Shown here: in pieces, positions 8,534 to 15,071 of the stretch | Numbering within the stretch: the first letter of the stretch is position 1 | Layout of the letters: every line of letters begins with the position of its first letter | Source of the DNA: a virus | Length of the DNA stretch: 64,000 nucleotides | Direction: 5' to 3' (one strand) | Virus record (IMG/VR): IMGVR_UViG_3300008963_000727 | Span: 124,001-188,000 of that record | Program-made: the position numbers and the translations under genes | The notes under the pieces: generated by a model | Told to the model about the DNA's origin: nothing | Databases searched by the model: none | What the model saw: only the letters and a program-made list of their open reading frames with translations

Positions 8534-9559
8534 ATGCGTTATCTATTGGTAGACACGGCTAATACATTTTTCCGTGCACGACACGCTGCATTTCGGGCGG
8601 CAGATACACATGAAAAAGTTGGATATGCAATGCACGTCACTCTTAGTTCTATAAACAGAATGTACAAAAAGTTTGGTGCAGACCATGTAGTATTTTGTTT
8701 AGAAGGACGCAGTTGGCGTAAAGATGTTTATCCACGATACAAGAGAAATCGTACTGATGCACGAGCAGCATTGAGTGAGCGAGAACAAGAGGAAGAAAAA
8801 GTTTTTTGGGAAACCTTTGAAGAACTCACTAAGTACCTTAAGGAGCAGACCAACTGTTCGGTAATAAAGCATGAACGTGCTGAAGCCGACGATATTATAG
8901 CACGTTGGGTGGATTTACATCCCGATGACCAACACATAATCATATCGAGCGATACTGACTTTGTTCAACTCCTTGCTAATAATGTACAGCAATATAATGG
9001 AGTTATGGGACACCTAATTACTACCAAGGGTATTCTTGACGATAAGGATAATCCTGTCAAAGAAAAGAAGACCGGCGAGCCGAAGGAAGTCCCTGACCCA
9101 GAATGGTTGCTGTTTGAGAAGTGTGTGCGGGGTGATGCAACAGATAATGTATTCTCTGCATATCCCGGAGTCCGCAAAAAAGGAACTAAAAACAAAACCG
9201 GTTTAATTGAAGCATTTGATGACAGGCTGGCGAAAGGGTTTTCTTGGAACAACTTGATGTTACAACGCTGGACTGACCACGAAGGCGTGGAACACAGGGT
9301 GTTAGATGATTACGAGAGAAACCGTACTTTAATTGATTTACGGGCACAACCTGATGAAATTAAACAAGCGGTTGACAGTGCAATCAGCGAACAAGTATCC
9401 AAGAAAGATGTAACACAGGTTGGCATAAGGTTTATGAAGTTTTGTGGTCGCCATGAACTTATTAGATTATCAGAAATGGCTACACAACTTTCAGAATGGT
9501 TAAATAAAACATATCAAGGAGCAATTGATGATAAAAGCAACACCAGTCATATCCGATGA
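8534..9559 (+). CDS. 5'-3' exonuclease, FEN/T4 RNase H family (341 aa)
   Basis: This is a structure-specific nuclease of the FEN-1/T4 RNase H/Pol I N-terminal family, which removes RNA primers and 5' flaps at the replication fork. Acidic metal ligands appear in the expected order: Asp7 (LLVDTA), EADD near residue 116, SSDTDF near 138 and GDATDN near 199, the last entering the helix-hairpin-helix DNA-binding region. Length is slightly greater than T4 RNase H (about 305). It overlaps the next gene by 32 nt in another frame. A replication role within a phage DNA-metabolism segment is likely. Confidence 0.88.
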   Translation: MRYLLVDTANTFFRARHAAFRAADTHEKVGYAMHVTLSSINRMYKKFGADHVVFCLEGRSWRKDVYPRYKRNRTDARAALSEREQEEEKVFWETFEELTKYLKEQTNCSVIKHERAEADDIIARWVDLHPDDQHIIISSDTDFVQLLANNVQQYNGVMGHLITTKGILDDKDNPVKEKKTGEPKEVPDPEWLLFEKCVRGDATDNVFSAYPGVRKKGTKNKTGLIEAFDDRLAKGFSWNNLMLQRWTDHEGVEHRVLDDYERNRTLIDLRAQPDEIKQAVDSAISEQVSKKDVTQVGIRFMKFCGRHELIRLSEMATQLSEWLNKTYQGAIDDKSNTSHIR

Positions 9560-9980
9560 ATTTTGGATTCTAAAGGAGCAAAATCAAAAAGTAGGCGAAC
9601 TAACTGCTGACGAAGATGGCAGTTATTCACTAAGAATTAATGGACAAGTTCATTCTTTAGGTACAAACCTTGAAGAAATAAAGAAAGTAGATGGGCTTGA
9701 GTTTGATGAACTTAACACACAGGTTATCCCAACACATTCTAAAAATTCTGTATATGGGTTTCCAGCAGATGCAACAGTTTATAATCCTGTATACGATGTG
9801 AAAAATCGTATGGCATTATTTACTAAATCTCCTGAAAGCAAGTCATGGTATGCCGCTGGGTATTTTCAATTAAAACAGCATCGTGATTGGGAATTGGTTT
9901 TCTGTCCAAAACTTATACTACTTGAGCGTTACGATTATTTTGGACCGGCAAAAGATCCAGAGGATTTTGTGTTCAAATGA
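9528..9980 (+). CDS. Conserved T4-like marine phage hypothetical protein (150 aa)
   Basis: The layout (FWILKE at the start, YGFPADATVYNPVYDV in the middle, FTKSPESKSWYAAGY, and FCPKLILLERYDYFGP near the end) resembles a protein family I recall from marine T4-like phages, with no known function. I use the ATG at 9528 rather than the adjacent TTG at 9525, since AAGGAG lies 5 nt before it. It starts within the exonuclease gene and its stop overlaps the next ATG (ATGA). Confidence 0.75.
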   Translation: MIKATPVISDEFWILKEQNQKVGELTADEDGSYSLRINGQVHSLGTNLEEIKKVDGLEFDELNTQVIPTHSKNSVYGFPADATVYNPVYDVKNRMALFTKSPESKSWYAAGYFQLKQHRDWELVFCPKLILLERYDYFGPAKDPEDFVFK

Positions 9981-10183
9981 GTTATCCAGCAATATATCGC
10001 TTTGTTGATAGAGTTAGGGGAGTATCTTCTAACTCACGTGATTTTACGATGTCCGTGGCTGAAGCAAAGGCATTACACTCTGAAATTACTAAACTTTTGT
10101 TATCATTAGATACTCTCAAAGAATCCCAAAATAAAACAGAACCTACTATTGAAAAAATAGAATTGAATGGTGGCAAATTCTAA
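9977..10183 (+). CDS. Hypothetical protein, 68 aa
   Basis: A small, mostly helical protein (helix around AEAKALHSEITKLLLSLDTL) coupled by a 4-nt ATGA overlap to the gene before it. Similar short genes follow this neighbour in marine T4-like phages; no function is known to me. Confidence 0.65.
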   Translation: MSYPAIYRFVDRVRGVSSNSRDFTMSVAEAKALHSEITKLLLSLDTLKESQNKTEPTIEKIELNGGKF

Positions 10184-10207
10184 GACGTTACTGTAGTAAA
10201 CACTTTT

Positions 10208-10215
10208 GATAAATA
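10208..10215 (+). promoter_or_regulatory. T4-late-like promoter octamer GATAAATA
   Basis: GATAAATA lies 39 nt before the GTG start at 10247, in a 63-nt gap, and matches the T4 late promoter core TATAAATA in 7 of 8 positions. An AAAGGA ribosome site follows. Other candidates of this type are listed separately. Confidence 0.55.
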
Positions 10216-10246
10216 ATAACACCAAACATAAAGGATTTTATCAGAA

Positions 10247-10555
10247 GTGTCGCGTCCAAAGCCTGAAATACTATTAGAAAAAATAGACAAAGCAACATAT
10301 AAAACTGAACAGGTTCTCGCTGCTGACGGAATTTGGGCAGTGTTTTATGATGGCCGTCCAATAAATCTTAAAACTGCAAACCAGTTGATACAATATCCCG
10401 GGCCAAAATACGTCAAGGTCTCATTTTCAAACCAAGGACACGCCGTCAACTTGGCAAAAAAGTTAAATTCAAAATACAAAACTGACAAGTTTACAGTGGT
10501 ATTTTTAAACCAAGGTGAGCAAGTATACCCTGAACGCCCGAAATCTAAAAAGTAA
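10247..10555 (+). CDS. Conserved marine phage hypothetical protein (102 aa)
   Basis: Begins with GTG (MSRPKPEILLEKIDK) after an AAAGGA ribosome site. The core contains EQVLAADGIWAVFYDGRPI, a YPGPKYVKVSFSN strand and a helix with NLAKKLN, and it ends in Lys-rich residues. I recall similar small proteins in marine T4-like phages but no assigned role. It overlaps the start of the next gene by 41 nt. Confidence 0.7.
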   Translation: MSRPKPEILLEKIDKATYKTEQVLAADGIWAVFYDGRPINLKTANQLIQYPGPKYVKVSFSNQGHAVNLAKKLNSKYKTDKFTVVFLNQGEQVYPERPKSKK

Positions 10556-10898
10556 TCTAACACAACAGATACTTGATTTAATACCAGAAGAAGACAAAGA
10601 TAGCCACAACCAAGCAATGAATACTTGGTGGTACAATATTAGAAAAACTGGTGGATTTCGGTTGACAAACAAAGGGTATGAAATTTTCAAAGACACACTT
10701 GAGTTAGATACTTGGTCAGTTGATATATCATCGGATAAAAAAATAAATCAAAAGATACTGTTAGATCTTGACAGGAATTTAGATTGGCCATACTATGTTG
10801 ACAGAAAGAACAACAAGATTCATTTTTTCTCCAGTAAAGAGGCAACATTAGCAACTTTGTATGGCGACGTCCATGAGTGGCTTTCTAAAATTACTTAA
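10515..10898 (+). CDS. Conserved marine phage hypothetical protein (127 aa)
   Basis: Starts with GTG after AACCAAGG inside the previous gene. Recognisable segments are ILDLIPEEDKDSHNQA, WWYNIRKTGGFRLT, a DLDRNLDWPYYVDRK strand and FFSSKEATLATLYGD. The arrangement resembles a family of unknown function found in marine T4-like phages beside relatives of the 10247 gene. Predicted soluble. Confidence 0.7.
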   Translation: MSKYTLNARNLKSNLTQQILDLIPEEDKDSHNQAMNTWWYNIRKTGGFRLTNKGYEIFKDTLELDTWSVDISSDKKINQKILLDLDRNLDWPYYVDRKNNKIHFFSSKEATLATLYGDVHEWLSKIT

Positions 10899-10934
10899 TT
10901 TTTGTGCGATATCTCCCTATTTCTCCGTCTAATT

Positions 10935-10942
10935 CATAAATA
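10935..10942 (+). promoter_or_regulatory. T4-late-like promoter octamer CATAAATA
   Basis: CATAAATA sits 36 nt before the GTG start of the MTHFR-like gene at 10971 and matches 7 of 8 positions of the T4 late core. Confidence 0.55.
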
Positions 10943-10970
10943 TTTTCTATCAACAAGAAAGTAAAATACA

Positions 10971-11681
10971 GTGAAAATAAGTGTTGAACAAACGCCAAAA
11001 CAAAAACTATCCCAAAATGTCCTCTCAAATGTTGACTCTGTAAGTGTTACTCACCTTCCGGGAACACGACTCTCTGAGACAGTAACCGCTATTTCTAATC
11101 TTCGCCGACAGAATTCAAGAATAAAAATTATCCCACATATTGCCGCTCGCAATCTAAAAAACAAAAAAGAATTATATGACAACTGTGATCGATTTGTTGA
11201 CCTTGGGGTTAAAGATGTTTTAATCATTGGGGGCAGTAGAAAATATGGAAACTGTTATGGAAATGCCTTTGATTTGCTTAAAGACCTCAAAGATAAAGAA
11301 TATGGTTTTAATTTTTTATGTGGAGTGTATCCTCAACACGAAACGCATGATTCTGTAACCGAAACCAAATATACCAAGTTTGCCCGTGGCATTACACAGA
11401 TTTGTTTGAATCTTTCTCTGTTAAAACAATTTGATCAAAAAACAATCGTTGGTGTCCCAAGCAATTGTACTGCAAAAGAATTGTTGAAATTCATTAAACT
11501 CTGTGGTATTGCTCGTACTACCCGAGAAATAATTCCTAATGTTGTTGGAGTCAAATATCTTTCTTGTTCTGGTTTCAATACAGCCAAATTCGTTAAGAAG
11601 TTGGATAATCAATTTGATATACACGTTTTTAATTTTGGCAATTTAGACAAAACAGTAAATTCACTCATAAAATTATTATAA
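10971..11681 (+). CDS. Methylenetetrahydrofolate reductase-like protein (236 aa)
   Basis: The strand order follows the MTHFR (MetF) barrel: SVTHLPG near the start, KIIPHIAARNL near residue 55 (family: APHLTC), a strand DVLIIGGSR (family: ILALRGD), then GVYPQHET (family: AYPE.H), ARGITQICLN (family: A...TQFFF) and a final HVFNFGNLDKT (family: FHFYTLNR). It is shorter than E. coli MetF (296). The Asp of LRGD is replaced by Ser (IGGS), so flavin or folate handling may differ. Canonical MTHFR reduces CH2-THF to CH3-THF with NADH. GTG start after a late-like promoter. ThyX, which consumes CH2-THF, is encoded 10 kb away. Function is inferred. Confidence 0.65.
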   Translation: MKISVEQTPKQKLSQNVLSNVDSVSVTHLPGTRLSETVTAISNLRRQNSRIKIIPHIAARNLKNKKELYDNCDRFVDLGVKDVLIIGGSRKYGNCYGNAFDLLKDLKDKEYGFNFLCGVYPQHETHDSVTETKYTKFARGITQICLNLSLLKQFDQKTIVGVPSNCTAKELLKFIKLCGIARTTREIIPNVVGVKYLSCSGFNTAKFVKKLDNQFDIHVFNFGNLDKTVNSLIKLL

Positions 11682-11695
11682 TTAGGTTTATATTA

Positions 11696-11703
11696 TCTAA
11701 ATA
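11696..11703 (+). promoter_or_regulatory. Late-like promoter octamer TCTAAATA
   Basis: TCTAAATA followed by C lies 35 nt before the ATG at 11731 in a 49-nt gap. The longer form CTAAATAC recurs at 12097-12104 and on the minus strand at 49391-49398, always a short distance before a gene. Confidence 0.5.
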
Positions 11704-11730
11704 CCTCTTAGAAAACATAGGTTATTATTA

Positions 11731-11943
11731 ATGAAAAATCTCAGAGATACAATTTTCAAATCTGCTGAAGCCCACTTTGTCGGACACATTGAAAAGCACC
11801 GTGCTAATGTAGAAGTTCTGTTAGAAAATCCAGTTGGTACTGGCGAGGGTTCTGGTGATATCTTAGAAGAGATTGAAAAAGAATTGGCTGAAATTGCCGA
11901 TTACGATGACAAACTAGAGATGTTAAACAAATATTTTAGTTAA
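11731..11943 (+). CDS. Conserved small phage protein (70 aa)
   Basis: A short acidic helical protein (MKNLRDTIFKSAEAHFVGHIEKHR ... DKLEMLNKYF is its frame of conserved residues, read in two parts). It resembles a small protein of unknown function from marine T4-like phages. It has its own late-like promoter candidate and is followed directly by three hairpins, so it probably forms a single-gene transcript. Confidence 0.7.
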   Translation: MKNLRDTIFKSAEAHFVGHIEKHRANVEVLLENPVGTGEGSGDILEEIEKELAEIADYDDKLEMLNKYFS

Positions 11944-11960
11944 AATAAAAACGAGCATCT

Positions 11961-11979
11961 GATTACCGAGCCGGTAGTC
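11961..11979 (+). other. Hairpin 1 of a three-hairpin intergenic element
   Basis: GATTACCG (11961-11968) pairs with CGGTAGTC (11972-11979), 8 bp with one G-U, across a 3-nt loop. No T-run follows, so it is not a terminator by itself. It is the first of three tandem hairpins in the 180-nt gap between 11943 and 12124. Confidence 0.55.
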
Positions 11980-11984
11980 AACGC

Positions 11985-12019
11985 CAACTGCAATTACCGC
12001 TCCTGATTGCAGTTGTTTT
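11985..12019 (+). terminator. Rho-independent terminator-like hairpin 2
   Basis: CAACTGCAAT (11985-11994) pairs perfectly with ATTGCAGTTG (12006-12015), 10 bp, followed by TTTT. The 11-nt loop contains CCGCTCC, also present in the next hairpin's loop. Confidence 0.65.
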
Positions 12020-12022
12020 CCC

Positions 12023-12067
12023 GAGGACATCACATGTCCGCTCCCATGTGATGTCCTCATTTTATTT
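12023..12067 (+). terminator. Rho-independent terminator-like hairpin 3
   Basis: A perfect 14-bp stem, GAGGACATCACATG (12023-12036) with CATGTGATGTCCTC (12045-12058), across the 8-nt loop TCCGCTCC, followed by ATTTTATTT. It should end transcription from upstream; a late-like octamer then restarts it at 12096. Confidence 0.75.
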
Positions 12068-12095
12068 ACGCATTCAGTTCAATTTTTTTATACGC

Positions 12096-12103
12096 ACTAA
12101 ATA
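12096..12103 (+). promoter_or_regulatory. Late-like promoter octamer ACTAAATA
   Basis: ACTAAATA followed by C lies 28 nt before the GTG start at 12124 and just after the strong hairpin terminator. The identical nonamer occurs on the minus strand at 49391-49399. Confidence 0.5.
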
Positions 12104-12123
12104 CTCAAAATGAGAGCGGATCG

Positions 12124-12678
12124 GTGCATAATAATACGTTTTCCATTGTTTTAAAATACATTTCACTTACTATAATAGTAATAATATTTTCACTTTTAAT
12201 TCATCAAGTTGATACACAACAACGCCAAGAAATTGTACTAAAGCATGTTGAATGGATTAGTTCTGAAACATTTTTAGACTACAATGGAGAAGAATTACCA
12301 AATATTAAAAAAATATCACGAGAAGAAATGGCAATACGATTCTATGGTATTGACCCAGATCCAAAAAACCAAACCAAAAAAGATTTACAGAAAATAAACA
12401 ACAGTAATATTGCTGCCCTTTATCATGCTGGTAAGAACACAATGTATTTTGATACGAATTTTAGTGTAAGAGATTGGGATACCCGTCACATACTTGTTCA
12501 TGAGTTAGTTCACTTTATGCAAAAAGTAAATGGATTCTATAATAGCAAATATTGTAAAGGGACGTTAGAGGCTCTTGCATATGGCATACAGGGGAAATGG
12601 CAACGAGAGAAAAACCACCCGGGACAAATACCATCTTCTGCACTATTAAAAGGTTTAGCAGATACCTGTCGCAAATAA
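12124..12678 (+). CDS. Membrane-anchored HExxH metallopeptidase-like protein (184 aa)
   Basis: A single hydrophobic segment at residues 9-27 (YISLTIIVIIFSLLI) would anchor the protein with most of it outside the cytoplasm. Near residue 125 HILVHELVHFMQ holds an HExxH zinc motif, and TLEALAYGIQ about 20 residues later may give the third ligand (Glu), as in gluzincins. I do not recognise a named family with certainty. The GTG start is preceded by GAGCGGA. The next region carries a promoter and a remnant of the downstream deaminase gene. A role in envelope remodelling or lysis is possible but not shown. Confidence 0.65.
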   Translation: MHNNTFSIVLKYISLTIIVIIFSLLIHQVDTQQRQEIVLKHVEWISSETFLDYNGEELPNIKKISREEMAIRFYGIDPDPKNQTKKDLQKINNSNIAALYHAGKNTMYFDTNFSVRDWDTRHILVHELVHFMQKVNGFYNSKYCKGTLEALAYGIQGKWQREKNHPGQIPSSALLKGLADTCRK

Positions 12679-12706
12679 TTAACTTTCTACTCAGCATACG
12701 TATAAT
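12679..12706 (+). promoter_or_regulatory. Promoter upstream of the deaminase remnant
   Basis: TTAACT (12679-12684), 16 nt, TATAAT (12701-12706). It lies before the duplicated 5' end of the deaminase gene and could drive the radical SAM gene at 12892. Confidence 0.55.
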
Positions 12707-12727
12707 ACTAAGTATTGTTAGATATTA

Positions 12728-12777
12728 GGAAGCAAAAATGCTTAAAACTGAAAGTATGTTTGATATTGCATTTAACT
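12728..12777 (+). repeat. Direct repeat, left copy (50 bp)
   Basis: This stretch matches 14546-14595 at 49 of 50 positions (T at 12759 against C at 14577). It covers the ribosome site and first 13 codons of the deaminase gene. The pair flanks the B12-type radical SAM gene. Confidence 0.9.
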
Positions 12778-12779
12778 GA
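12738..12779 (+). pseudogene. 5' remnant of the deaminase gene (13 codons, then stop)
   Basis: The reading frame starts MLKTESM, one residue (Phe for Leu) differs from the intact copy at 14556, and TGA follows codon 13. After the stop the sequence no longer resembles the deaminase gene. It could still be translated as a 13-residue leader, since promoter and ribosome site are kept. I read it as the leftover left junction of an insertion or duplication. Confidence 0.75.
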
Positions 12780-12891
12780 CCATCAAAAGACATGAGATGG
12801 CATATTTTTGAGAAAAATATAATCTAAAGTCAGCGTGTTTAATATTATCAGGTTTAAAAATTACTAAAAAATATTAATGTTAAATAATTAG

Positions 12892-14439
12892 ATGACTAAA
12901 AATATTCTATTGCTCAATGATAATGTTGATGAAGTCTTTTTGTCTAGAACATTGGGCCCATATAAAGTAGCGGCAGCATTAAGAAATAGTGGCTATAAAG
13001 TACAAGTTATTGATTTTCTACATACTTTTTCACTTGATGAAATAGAAGAAGCACTAAAATACTTTATCGATGCTGATACATTATTTGTTGGATTTAATAC
13101 CTTTTTTTATAAAGATATTTCACAACAAAACACTATTGATAATGACAATCAATGGGAGAGCGGTGGGATTCGTTTTGGCGAAAAAGTGCCCGGTGCACTA
13201 TTGCCACATGGTATAGAATTTAATAGCAGAATTATTAATTTAATTAAAACACTTAACAAAAACTGTAAACTAGTATTAGGTGGACCTGATGCACAAGTGT
13301 TGCCTTATATTAAATATTTTGACTACACTATAATAGGATACGCAGACAACTCTGCTGTCAATCTAGCCAATCATTTGTCAAAAAACGAACCATTAAAAAA
13401 CGCCAAGAAGAGTTTGTACAAATCTATAGTAATAGATGATGCCAAAGCCGAGGGATATAATTTTTCTGAAACCCCAATGCTTTTTCATGAAAATGATTTA
13501 TTATTAGATAACGAGTCATTAGTAACTGAAATTTCTAGAGGATGTATTTTTAATTGTGCGTTTTGTTCATATCCGTTAAATGGAAAGAAAAAAAATGATT
13601 TCATTAAATTAAAAAATATACTATTAAAAGAATTCATTTACCATTATGAAAATTTTGGCATTACTAGGTACATCTTTAGTGATGATACTTTTAACGACAG
13701 CATTGAAAAAATCGAGTTAATATATCAGATTTCTAAAGAACTTCCGTTTAAACTTGAATATTGGGCATATATACGCTTAGATTTATTAACAGCACATAAA
13801 GAATACATTGACAAATTGTTCGATAGCGGACTCCGTGCCTGTCACTTTGGAATCGAAACACTAAACAAAAAAACTTCTTCGTTAATCGGCAAGGGGGGTG
13901 ATAGAGATAAAATGTTTGACACCGTAAAATATATTAAAAACAAATATGGAAACAGTGTCTCCCTCCATGGTACATTTATCTTTGGACTCCCAGAAGAACC
14001 AGTAGAGAGCATGAAAAAAACTGGGGATATGTTAGTTGCTGGAGAAAGCGGATTGGATAGCTGGCTCATATTTCCACTAATGATAGGGCCTCTACAAAAA
14101 AAATTTTTAAGTAAAATAGAGTTAAATTACTCACAATATGGGTACACGTTATTAGAATGGGATCAAAGTTTAAAATCTTATAGATGGGAGAATCAACACA
14201 CATGCTTAACTGAATGTATCCATCTAGCTGACCATTATATCGTTAAAGGAAATAATGTCGCTGAGAAAAAAATCAGCAGTTTATCCGCATTTTACGCATG
14301 TATAACTGGCGTTGATCTAGAACACACCTTTAACAAGACAATAAAAACTTTTGATTGGCATTCCCTTGTATCAAAAAGAGAAGATATATCCAGAAAATAT
14401 AAAGAAAGATTATTTAAAATACCTAAATCAAAATACTAA
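12892..14439 (+). CDS. B12-binding-type radical SAM protein (515 aa)
   Basis: The N-terminal 190 residues look like a Rossmann cobalamin-binding domain (ILLLNDN start, LVLGGPDAQ near residue 130). The radical SAM core begins near residue 214 with ISRGCIFNCAFC, giving CxxxCxxC for the 4Fe-4S cluster, followed by IFSDDTFND, ACHFGIETL and FIFGLPEE, the usual SAM-binding strands. Enzymes of this class do methylations or ring and sulfur chemistry; the substrate is unknown. The classic B12 DxHxxG motif is not evident, so cobalamin binding is uncertain. The gene is very AT-rich, lacks a clear ribosome site and is bracketed by 50-bp direct repeats, which suggests recent gain. Confidence 0.85.
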   Translation: MTKNILLLNDNVDEVFLSRTLGPYKVAAALRNSGYKVQVIDFLHTFSLDEIEEALKYFIDADTLFVGFNTFFYKDISQQNTIDNDNQWESGGIRFGEKVPGALLPHGIEFNSRIINLIKTLNKNCKLVLGGPDAQVLPYIKYFDYTIIGYADNSAVNLANHLSKNEPLKNAKKSLYKSIVIDDAKAEGYNFSETPMLFHENDLLLDNESLVTEISRGCIFNCAFCSYPLNGKKKNDFIKLKNILLKEFIYHYENFGITRYIFSDDTFNDSIEKIELIYQISKELPFKLEYWAYIRLDLLTAHKEYIDKLFDSGLRACHFGIETLNKKTSSLIGKGGDRDKMFDTVKYIKNKYGNSVSLHGTFIFGLPEEPVESMKKTGDMLVAGESGLDSWLIFPLMIGPLQKKFLSKIELNYSQYGYTLLEWDQSLKSYRWENQHTCLTECIHLADHYIVKGNNVAEKKISSLSAFYACITGVDLEHTFNKTIKTFDWHSLVSKREDISRKYKERLFKIPKSKY

Positions 14440-14494
14440 ATTATTTTTTTACAAATTCAAACTGCACCCTTGTATATTATACATTTTTTGTGCC

Positions 14495-14524
14495 TTGACT
14501 TTTCGCAACTGTTGTGCCTATTAT
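14495..14524 (+). promoter_or_regulatory. Sigma70-like promoter of the deaminase gene
   Basis: TTGACT (14495-14500), an 18-nt spacer, then TATTAT (14519-14524), 32 nt before the ATG at 14556, with GGGAAG as ribosome site. Confidence 0.65.
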
Positions 14525-14545
14525 ATTAATATCCATTAGTAATTG

Positions 14546-14595
14546 GGAAGCAAAAATGCTTAAAACTGAAAGTATGCTTGATATTGCATTTAACT
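14546..14595 (+). repeat. Direct repeat, right copy (50 bp)
   Basis: Right-hand partner of 12728-12777 with one mismatch. Here it is the real start of the intact deaminase gene. Recombination between the two copies would remove 1,818 bp including the whole radical SAM gene. Confidence 0.9.
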
Positions 14596-14933
14596 CTCCT
14601 GCACATCAGCACAAGGTATCGTGTGCCTGTTATGATAAGCGGGGGCGGCTTATCTCTACCGCATGGAATATGCCACAAAAAAGCCATCCCATTCAGGCAA
14701 AGTATGCAGAACTGGCTGGTATGGCAAAAAGAATCAATCTTCATGCAGAAGTTCTTGCTTTAATTCGGGCAAGAGAAGATGTTCATACTATACAAGTTGT
14801 CCGTACCAGTCGGGCAGGTGTTCCAAAAGCATCTTTTCCGTGCAAAATTTGTATGGGATATATACTTGATACAAACGTTCAAGAAATCGTCTTCCACAAT
14901 CGCAAAGGCGACCAAGTCGTTGAACATTTGTGA
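14556..14933 (+). CDS. CMP/dCMP-deaminase-like zinc protein (125 aa)
   Basis: The zinc-dependent cytidine/deoxycytidylate deaminase signature is present: His63-Ala-Glu65 (LHAEVLAL) and Pro95-Cys-x-x-Cys99 (PCKICMGYI), giving one His and two Cys ligands and the proton-shuttle Glu. At 125 residues it is a compact single domain. Phage dCMP deaminases supply dUMP for thymidylate synthesis, which fits ThyX in this window, though substrate choice is not shown by the sequence. I start at the ATG at 14556, not the in-frame ATG at 14514, because the latter falls on the promoter -10 and the GGGAAG ribosome site precedes 14556. Confidence 0.8.
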   Translation: MLKTESMLDIAFNSPAHQHKVSCACYDKRGRLISTAWNMPQKSHPIQAKYAELAGMAKRINLHAEVLALIRAREDVHTIQVVRTSRAGVPKASFPCKICMGYILDTNVQEIVFHNRKGDQVVEHL

Positions 14934-14948
14934 TTAAGGAGTTACTTC

Positions 14949-15071
14949 ATGAACAAAGAAGATTCGTTCATCTTCACCAATCTTGAATGGGAACGTACAG
15001 TGGGTTATGGTTCTGTCCCCACAAAAAGAAAAGTTGATCAAGAAAACATAAAGGAGAACACACAAAAGTGA
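14949..15071 (+). CDS. Small hypothetical protein (40 aa) coupled to dadA
   Basis: A 40-codon frame begins MNKEDSFIFTNLEWER, has AAGGAG 6 nt before its ATG, and stops in TGA overlapping the GTG of the next gene by 4 nt (GTGA). Good ribosome site plus coupling make it a likely real gene, possibly a leader that sets translation of the dehydrogenase. No homologue known to me. Confidence 0.65.
   Translation: MNKEDSFIFTNLEWERTVGYGSVPTKRKVDQENIKENTQK

Noticed and set aside
14514-14555. Longer deaminase frame starting at ATG 14514
   Set aside because: The ATG overlaps the -10 of a good promoter and has no ribosome site; the internal ATG at 14556 has GGGAAG and matches the remnant copy's start.
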